DNA from: Arenimonas sp. SCN 70-307
GTDB lineage: Bacteria; Pseudomonadota; Gammaproteobacteria; Xanthomonadales; Xanthomonadaceae
DNA: 64,000 nt
Reading direction: 5' to 3'
Assembly (NCBI RefSeq): GCF_001724815.1
Contig: NZ_MEDO01000009.1
Span: 1-64,000, forward strand
The notes under the pieces are model-generated. The model made no database searches and was not told the DNA's origin. It worked only from the letters and a program-made list of their open reading frames with translations. Made by a program: the position numbers and the translations under genes. Shown here one piece after another: positions 59,613 to 64,000 of this stretch (the first letter of the stretch is position 1; each line of letters starts with the position of its first letter).

Positions 59613-60185
59613 TCAGGCGTCGAGATCCTCAAAGTCGTACCGTTCGAGGGCTATCTCCAGATTCCAGTACCCTATTCTTCGATTCCTGGGATGCGGCGCA
59701 TAGGCCACTGGTGGATGTAATCCCAACTTTTGAATGTTGGTGACTCCTTCCTGAGCAAGTAGCGCTTTGAGTTCGCGCGCTCTCGCTGGAAAGTCGTAGT
59801 TTCCTTGTCGACTTAGCTTCCCAAACACCATCAAGAAGTCGTCATTCGACCTGGCAGCCTCCAGGATTGGATCCCTCCATGACGCTACTCGTGAATCAAC
59901 TCGTGATTCTTCCTTCCTCGTATCAACTCGCGTAAACAGGTTGAGCATACGAATAGCCCGATATGGCAACTTTTTGGAGACAACAAGCTTCTCCAGGAAT
60001 CGAATGGTGTTGTCCGCCCTGGTCTCGTCGGCCTCGCTTGGGTTCTGGCCCACGATGCAAAGAACCTTCTTTCCCTGGGGGATCCTGAAAGGAATGTACA
60101 ACGAAAGCCTGTGCGCACGATCCTCAATGAATCTTGCTTCTATGGAGAAGACGTCAATTTCATCGATATGCTTGACAACTCGCAT
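59613..60185 (-). CDS. DUF1643-like protein
   Basis: A 190-residue protein with VGQNPSEADETRADNTIRF, RAIRMLNLFTRVDTR and a C-terminal LGLHPPVAYAPHPRNRR, which together follow the DUF1643 pattern (GLNPS.AD..D.T, v.NLF..R.T, HP). The function of the family is unknown; it is often found in mobile or phage-related regions. Codon use and base content are clearly lower in GC than the core genome, so the gene is probably acquired. ATG at 60185 is preferred to a TTG two codons upstream. Confidence 0.78.
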   Translation of the reverse strand: MRVVKHIDEIDVFSIEARFIEDRAHRLSLYIPFRIPQGKKVLCIVGQNPSEADETRADNTIRFLEKLVVSKKLPYRAIRMLNLFTRVDTRKEESRVDSRVASWRDPILEAARSNDDFLMVFGKLSRQGNYDFPARARELKALLAQEGVTNIQKLGLHPPVAYAPHPRNRRIGYWNLEIALERYDFEDLDA

Positions 60186-60197
60186 GATCAAAGCCCC

Positions 60198-61217
60198 TTA
60201 GCGTTGTTCAATTGAATACAAACCGCATGCATCGAGTAAAGAGCTGGCAAAAGTGCGGCGAAGAGCCAGCGGCCTGACGATTACAATTCGATCGGCGTAG
60301 CCATAGAGCCACCATCTCAGCTGCTCGGTATCGTTGACTTTTGCTTTCACTAGCATCCACTTCGGATCTTCGGTCTCCGAAATGGTCTGGTCCGCCGATA
60401 GACGGTTTTCTTCGATGTGCGCGATGGCATCCGAGGCCATCCGCATCACCAGCTTGATCGGCCCGCGATCGCTGAAGCCGGAGGTCACCATCGCCTTCGC
60501 CGCCTCCATGACTTCGGGCGGCTGCTTCCTCGCGGCAGCATCCAGTGCCTCTGCCTTGCGGATGCGATGCATGGCCAGAAGTCGCGGATCCTCGAAGTCC
60601 TCCACCGTGCAGGCCAGGTAAGACACCGAACCCCGCTGGATGAGCCCGATGGGGTGGATGGCGTAGGACTTGGTCTGCTTCGTGGCCCGGGGCTGGTAGG
60701 TGATGCGGACCTGGCGATGGTCGATCAGCGCCTGATGGATGGTGCGCAGCACGTCCGGGTCGATCTCGGGTGGAATGAGGGGCAGGGTGGCCGGCACCAC
60801 GGCGATGGTGCGGGGCCACGCGGCCAGGCCTTCGCGATTGGGCTTGGTGCCGAGGGTCTGGCTCGCCTGCTGGAACAGGGGCTTGAGCTCCGCCAGCTGG
60901 CTGGCCGGCAGCAGGCCCTTGAGGTGCACCTCGGCCGTCTTGAGCACCAGGGCCTGCAGCGGCGACATGCCCGGCAGGCTGAAGGACGGCGCGTTGCGCA
61001 TCCAGGACCAGCCGTAGGGCTTGCTGCGGTCGTCGCACTCGATCGGAAACACTTCGGACAGCGCCTGCAGGTCGCGTTCGACCGAGCGCTTGCTGATGCG
61101 GTGGCCTTCGCCAGCGAGGCGGTCGGCGATGTCGGCCGCGGTGGTGCGCAGCGGGGCGCGGGGCAGGGCCTGGAGCATCAGCCACTGGCGGAACAGGGTC
61201 TGCTGGGTCGACGGCAT
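60198..61217 (-). CDS. WYL-domain transcriptional regulator
   Basis: A 339-residue regulator: N-terminal winged helix (TLFRQWLMLQALP ... GHRISKRSVERDLQALSEVF), central WYL domain (IHQALIDHRQVRITYQPR, then YAIHPIGLIQRGSVSYLAC) and a C-terminal WCX-type domain. WYL domains are thought to sense nucleic acid or nucleotide ligands and frequently regulate phage-defence loci. It follows the AAA+ gene by 34 nt on the same strand, so the two are likely one operon. Start at 61217; an ATG-less extension to 61265 would overlap the ATPase gene. Confidence 0.88.
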   Translation of the reverse strand: MPSTQQTLFRQWLMLQALPRAPLRTTAADIADRLAGEGHRISKRSVERDLQALSEVFPIECDDRSKPYGWSWMRNAPSFSLPGMSPLQALVLKTAEVHLKGLLPASQLAELKPLFQQASQTLGTKPNREGLAAWPRTIAVVPATLPLIPPEIDPDVLRTIHQALIDHRQVRITYQPRATKQTKSYAIHPIGLIQRGSVSYLACTVEDFEDPRLLAMHRIRKAEALDAAARKQPPEVMEAAKAMVTSGFSDRGPIKLVMRMASDAIAHIEENRLSADQTISETEDPKWMLVKAKVNDTEQLRWWLYGYADRIVIVRPLALRRTFASSLLDACGLYSIEQR

Positions 61218-61251
61218 CGCGGCGTCCGGGGAAGGCCAGTTGCCCACCAGC

Positions 61252-63363
61252 CTAGACGAAGCCAATCCGTCGTGTCGCGACGCCGGGCTTGAGGCGGCAC
61301 TCCGCCTCGAGGGCGGCCACCGCGTCGGCCACGTCGGCGAAGGGCTCGAAGCGGTGGCGGCGGGCGACGGCGGCGAAATCCCCCGGGGTCAGCATCCTGG
61401 TGGCCGCGAGGCGTCCGCGGATGACAGCCTGTCCGTCGGGCGAGGGCAAGCCACACTGCTCGCAGAGCCGAACGAGCAGCCGCCATGCCTGCTCATCGCG
61501 CAGGTAGTCAAACAGCACCTTGGCATCGAAGCGCCGCATCGCCGCCGGATCCAGCCCCTGCATCAGGTTGGTGGAGGCCACGAAGACGCCCCTGAAGGAT
61601 TCCATCTGGGTCAGCATCTCGTTGACGAGCGAAGCTTCCCAACTCGTGCGTGCGCGCTGGCGGTCGCCGAGGAACCCGTCCACTTCGTCGATCTGCAGGA
61701 TCGCGCCATCCTGATGGGCGCTGCGGAAGGCCTCGGCAATGTTCTCCTCGGTCTGGCCCACGAAGGGACCCAGCAGGTCCGAGGCCCGGCGCAGCAATAC
61801 CGGGCGGCCCAGGCGCTCGCCCAGCCAGTGGCCGAACGCGGACTTGCCGGTGCCGGGCGGCCCGTAGAGGCAGAGTCGCCCCTCGCCCGTTCGCGCCAAA
61901 CCCTCGGCGATGGTTTCCAGGTTCGCGGACGCGTGGCTCAGGGACGGGTCGTAATCGCACGTCATCAGCGGCGGGATCGGGTTCCTGCGCGGGTTGCGCG
62001 ACTGGACGCGCAGCGACTGGTCGACCAGCCGCTCCATTGCCTGGGCGCCCCTTTCAGCGCGCATGCCCGTGCCGGAAACGACCCGCGCGGCCCGGCGCAG
62101 GGTGGCCGGGCTCAGGGTCTCGACCTGTGCCAGCTTGCGGACCCGGTCCTCGTCGAGCCACTGGCCCGCGTGCCGCCGGATCATCTCGGTGCGCTGGGCC
62201 CGGGGCGGGGCGTTCATCTCGAGCACGATGTCGAAGCGGCGTGCGAACGCCGGGTCGAGCGAAAGGACGTCGTTGCCGATCCAGATCGTCGGCACCGGGT
62301 TGTTCTCCAGCTGGTCGATCAGCCAGCCACGCATCCTCTCGGCCGTGGTGCGCACGCCCGTGAACCAGTTGCCATCGGCGAACACCTGGTCGATCTCGTC
62401 GAAAACCAGCAGCGCCCGGCGCCCGGCCAACAGGCCGTGGAGCGTGGTGAGCATGGAGAAACGACGCGAGCCGGTGGATGCGTCGCCGTCGGAGGTGGTC
62501 GTGGCGACCTCGAAGGTGGCCGCCCCGAGCGCCTTGCCCAGCACCCGGGCCAACTGGGTCTTGCCCGAGCCCGGCATGCCGTGGAGCAGGATGTTTACGC
62601 CCTTGCGGCGCTTGGCCAGTGACTGCCTGAGGTAGTCGACCATCACCTCCACGTCGGCCGCGAGATGCGGGTAGTCCGCCAGGCCGAGCTCGGGCGGCGG
62701 GGCCTGTCGGCCTAGGCCCTTGAGCAGTCGCTCGGGACGCCAGTCGCTGTCGCCGTAGACGCCCGCCAGCTCGGGGCGGTTGACCTGCACGGCGCTGACC
62801 GCCTGCATGAGCGGCGAATCCATCTGGAACAGGTCGGCGCGCCCCAGGCGGCTGCCCACCGCCAGCGCGCGGCGCGTTGCGCCCTTGGGCAGCCCGAGGA
62901 TGATCGCCCAGGGTTCGGCTACGCGATGGGACAGACCCGGGATCTCGCTGATGATGGGCTCGATGACCGGGTCGAAAGCGGCCGTGAACGCCAGGCTCAG
63001 GACCTGCTTTTCGACGGGCGAGAATCCGAATAGGGCCGAGACCTTCTCCAGGTTGCGGGCGAACGGCTGCCGCAGCCGGAACTGGCCGGCCCGGGCCTCG
63101 GCGTCCTTCCAGGCTTTGTGCAGCGCAGCCCGGCGGTCCGAGTGCTCGGCCTTGGTGACCGTGGGCGGCAGGCCGACCAGCTCGGCCACCCGGTCGCAGC
63201 CATAGAAGTCGTCGTACTGCAGCAGCCACTGGTGGCCCTTGAGCGGTACCAGCATGCGCAGGAGCCACAAGACGCGGATGTCCTTGGACGGGCGGCGGCG
63301 CTTGAGAAGGGGCTCGGGATCGTCGCCTTCGGCGGTGAGGGGGAGGTAGAGTTCGTCGGACAT
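61252..63363 (-). CDS. Two-domain AAA+ ATPase (SpoVK/Cdc48-like)
   Basis: A 703-residue protein. After a unique N-terminal region (1-235) come two AAA+ modules. Module 1: Walker A GMPGSGKT (262-269), Walker B LLVFDEID (318-325), RRFD near 375. Module 2: Walker A GPPGTGKS (501-508), FVGQTEENI, Walker B ILQIDEVD (555-562), sensor ASTN (596-599) and RRFD (610-613). Both modules look catalytically intact. No protease domain is present. AAGGAG precedes the ATG at 63363. The operon mate is a WYL regulator; a GIY-YIG-like gene is divergent. Function unknown; a defence or remodelling role is inference. Confidence 0.88.
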   Translation of the reverse strand: MSDELYLPLTAEGDDPEPLLKRRRPSKDIRVLWLLRMLVPLKGHQWLLQYDDFYGCDRVAELVGLPPTVTKAEHSDRRAALHKAWKDAEARAGQFRLRQPFARNLEKVSALFGFSPVEKQVLSLAFTAAFDPVIEPIISEIPGLSHRVAEPWAIILGLPKGATRRALAVGSRLGRADLFQMDSPLMQAVSAVQVNRPELAGVYGDSDWRPERLLKGLGRQAPPPELGLADYPHLAADVEVMVDYLRQSLAKRRKGVNILLHGMPGSGKTQLARVLGKALGAATFEVATTTSDGDASTGSRRFSMLTTLHGLLAGRRALLVFDEIDQVFADGNWFTGVRTTAERMRGWLIDQLENNPVPTIWIGNDVLSLDPAFARRFDIVLEMNAPPRAQRTEMIRRHAGQWLDEDRVRKLAQVETLSPATLRRAARVVSGTGMRAERGAQAMERLVDQSLRVQSRNPRRNPIPPLMTCDYDPSLSHASANLETIAEGLARTGEGRLCLYGPPGTGKSAFGHWLGERLGRPVLLRRASDLLGPFVGQTEENIAEAFRSAHQDGAILQIDEVDGFLGDRQRARTSWEASLVNEMLTQMESFRGVFVASTNLMQGLDPAAMRRFDAKVLFDYLRDEQAWRLLVRLCEQCGLPSPDGQAVIRGRLAATRMLTPGDFAAVARRHRFEPFADVADAVAALEAECRLKPGVATRRIGFV

Positions 63364-63398
63364 GGGTGGGCTCCTTGGAGCGCCAGTGTCCGTGTAGA

Positions 63399-63417
63399 TG
63401 CGACACATGATGTCGCA
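63399..63417. promoter_or_regulatory. Perfect palindromic operator candidate
   Basis: TGCGACACATGATGTCGCA is a perfect 7-bp inverted repeat with a 5-nt centre, 36 bp upstream of the AAA+ ATPase start in the divergent gap 63364-63549. It is the right size for a dimeric winged-helix regulator; the WYL protein at the end of the operon is the natural candidate. The rest of the gap has no clear promoter boxes. Confidence 0.65.
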
Positions 63418-63549
63418 GAACTTCCTATGCTGAAGTCGGTTGCAAAAGTGCTTCGAATAGCTGGACGTTCCATGCTTCTGTCGTGTCTTGTCACGGGCCG
63501 GATAGTCCTGGTGAAAAACGGCAAGTTAAGTGGAGGAGGATAACGGCTC

Positions 63550-64000
63550 ATGGGTTCAAGCAAGACGGACAGGGTAAGTAAGTGGGCTGGCGATCTAACT
63601 GATCAGGTTTACCGTGAGCAGTTCTTATCCAAATCGCAGCCGGGAGAGGGGCCTCGGTTCAATCGCCGGGAATTGCGCGCAGCAATACTAAGAAGTCTTC
63701 GCATTGAAGAAGACCACGGCATCTGGGGGTGCAAGGGGATTTACATCTGGTACTGGCGGCCAAAGGAAAGTCTAGATGCGTGGCCGCTCTATGTCGGCAA
63801 GTCCCAGCGAGGGTCAAGCAGCTTCAGCATGAGAGCAAAGGATCACATCTGCAATTCATTGAGTGGAAGTGACTTCATCTACTCCCCGAGTGACAGCCGA
63901 GTTAGGAACCGACTTTGGCCTACTCACAAGGCGGCGAAGCCCATTGACGAGCATGATCACCTCACTAAGGTCATTGCGCAGTTCTCGCAGATGAGTGTTC
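63550..64000 (+). CDS. GIY-YIG-like nuclease domain protein, 3' end outside window
   Basis: An open frame of at least 150 codons runs off the window. It starts with ATG 9 nt after GGAGGAGGA, a strong ribosome-binding site. Residues 60-100 contain GCKGIYIWYW (GIY at 63-65), WPLYVGKSQRG (YVG at 81-83), and SMRAKDHI with Arg95 and His99, which fits the GIY...YIG...R...H arrangement of GIY-YIG nucleases. Base content is near 50% GC, well below the genome. The metal-binding Glu and any C-terminal domain would lie beyond the window, so activity cannot be judged. Confidence 0.72.
   Translation, partial: MGSSKTDRVSKWAGDLTDQVYREQFLSKSQPGEGPRFNRRELRAAILRSLRIEEDHGIWGCKGIYIWYWRPKESLDAWPLYVGKSQRGSSSFSMRAKDHICNSLSGSDFIYSPSDSRVRNRLWPTHKAAKPIDEHDHLTKVIAQFSQMSV

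Overview
The window (about 70% GC, strong G/C third-position bias) looks like the chromosome of a gammaproteobacterium of the order Lysobacterales (Xanthomonadales), for example a Lysobacter, Luteimonas or Arenimonas relative. This rests on the atp operon followed by glmU and glmS, the recC-recB-recD order, acnD with prpF, and REP-like palindromes of types common in that group. The genus is inference from style and gene order.

Layout. 1-136: 3' part of a 5S rRNA gene and its terminator. 212-7435: promoter, complete F1Fo ATP synthase operon atpIBEFHAGDC and terminator. 7505-18258: glmU and glmS, separated by a six-gene minus-strand operon (adaptor, MacB-like ATPase, two FtsX-type permeases, sigma-54 response regulator, histidine kinase) with a textbook sigma-54 promoter in front. 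18269-21493: housekeeping genes (LOG protein, TfoX C-domain protein, MsrC, TMEM175-like channel, BioD). 21546-26553: RND efflux operon with its own TetR regulator and a candidate operator. 26621-36734: exported SDR, QueD, RecCBD. 36916-41356: MHYT sensor, Rieske oxygenase and a trimethylamine-dehydrogenase-like demethylase. 41403-45860: acnD-prpF (methylcitrate pathway) with a parDE toxin-antitoxin pair between them. 45884-54074: Fic protein, SDR, exported amidohydrolase and barrel protein, DUF3293 protein, and an esterase-monooxygenase fusion bracketed by three copies of a ~95 bp palindromic repeat. 54099-55836: AbiE toxin-antitoxin pair. 56009-59590: pyrC, SDR, FMN reductase, histone-deacetylase-like amidohydrolase. 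59613-64000: a lower-GC accessory block (DUF1643 protein, WYL regulator, two-domain AAA+ ATPase, GIY-YIG-like protein cut by the window end).

Points of most interest: the sigma-54 operon that encodes its own activator; the repeat that has become the in-frame linker of an esterase-Baeyer-Villiger monooxygenase fusion; the toxin-antitoxin pair whose toxin stop overlaps the prpF start; and the AAA/WYL/GIY-YIG block with a perfect palindrome in its divergent promoter region. No intergenic stretch exceeds 300 bases. No tRNA, CRISPR array, insertion sequence or replication origin was recognised.
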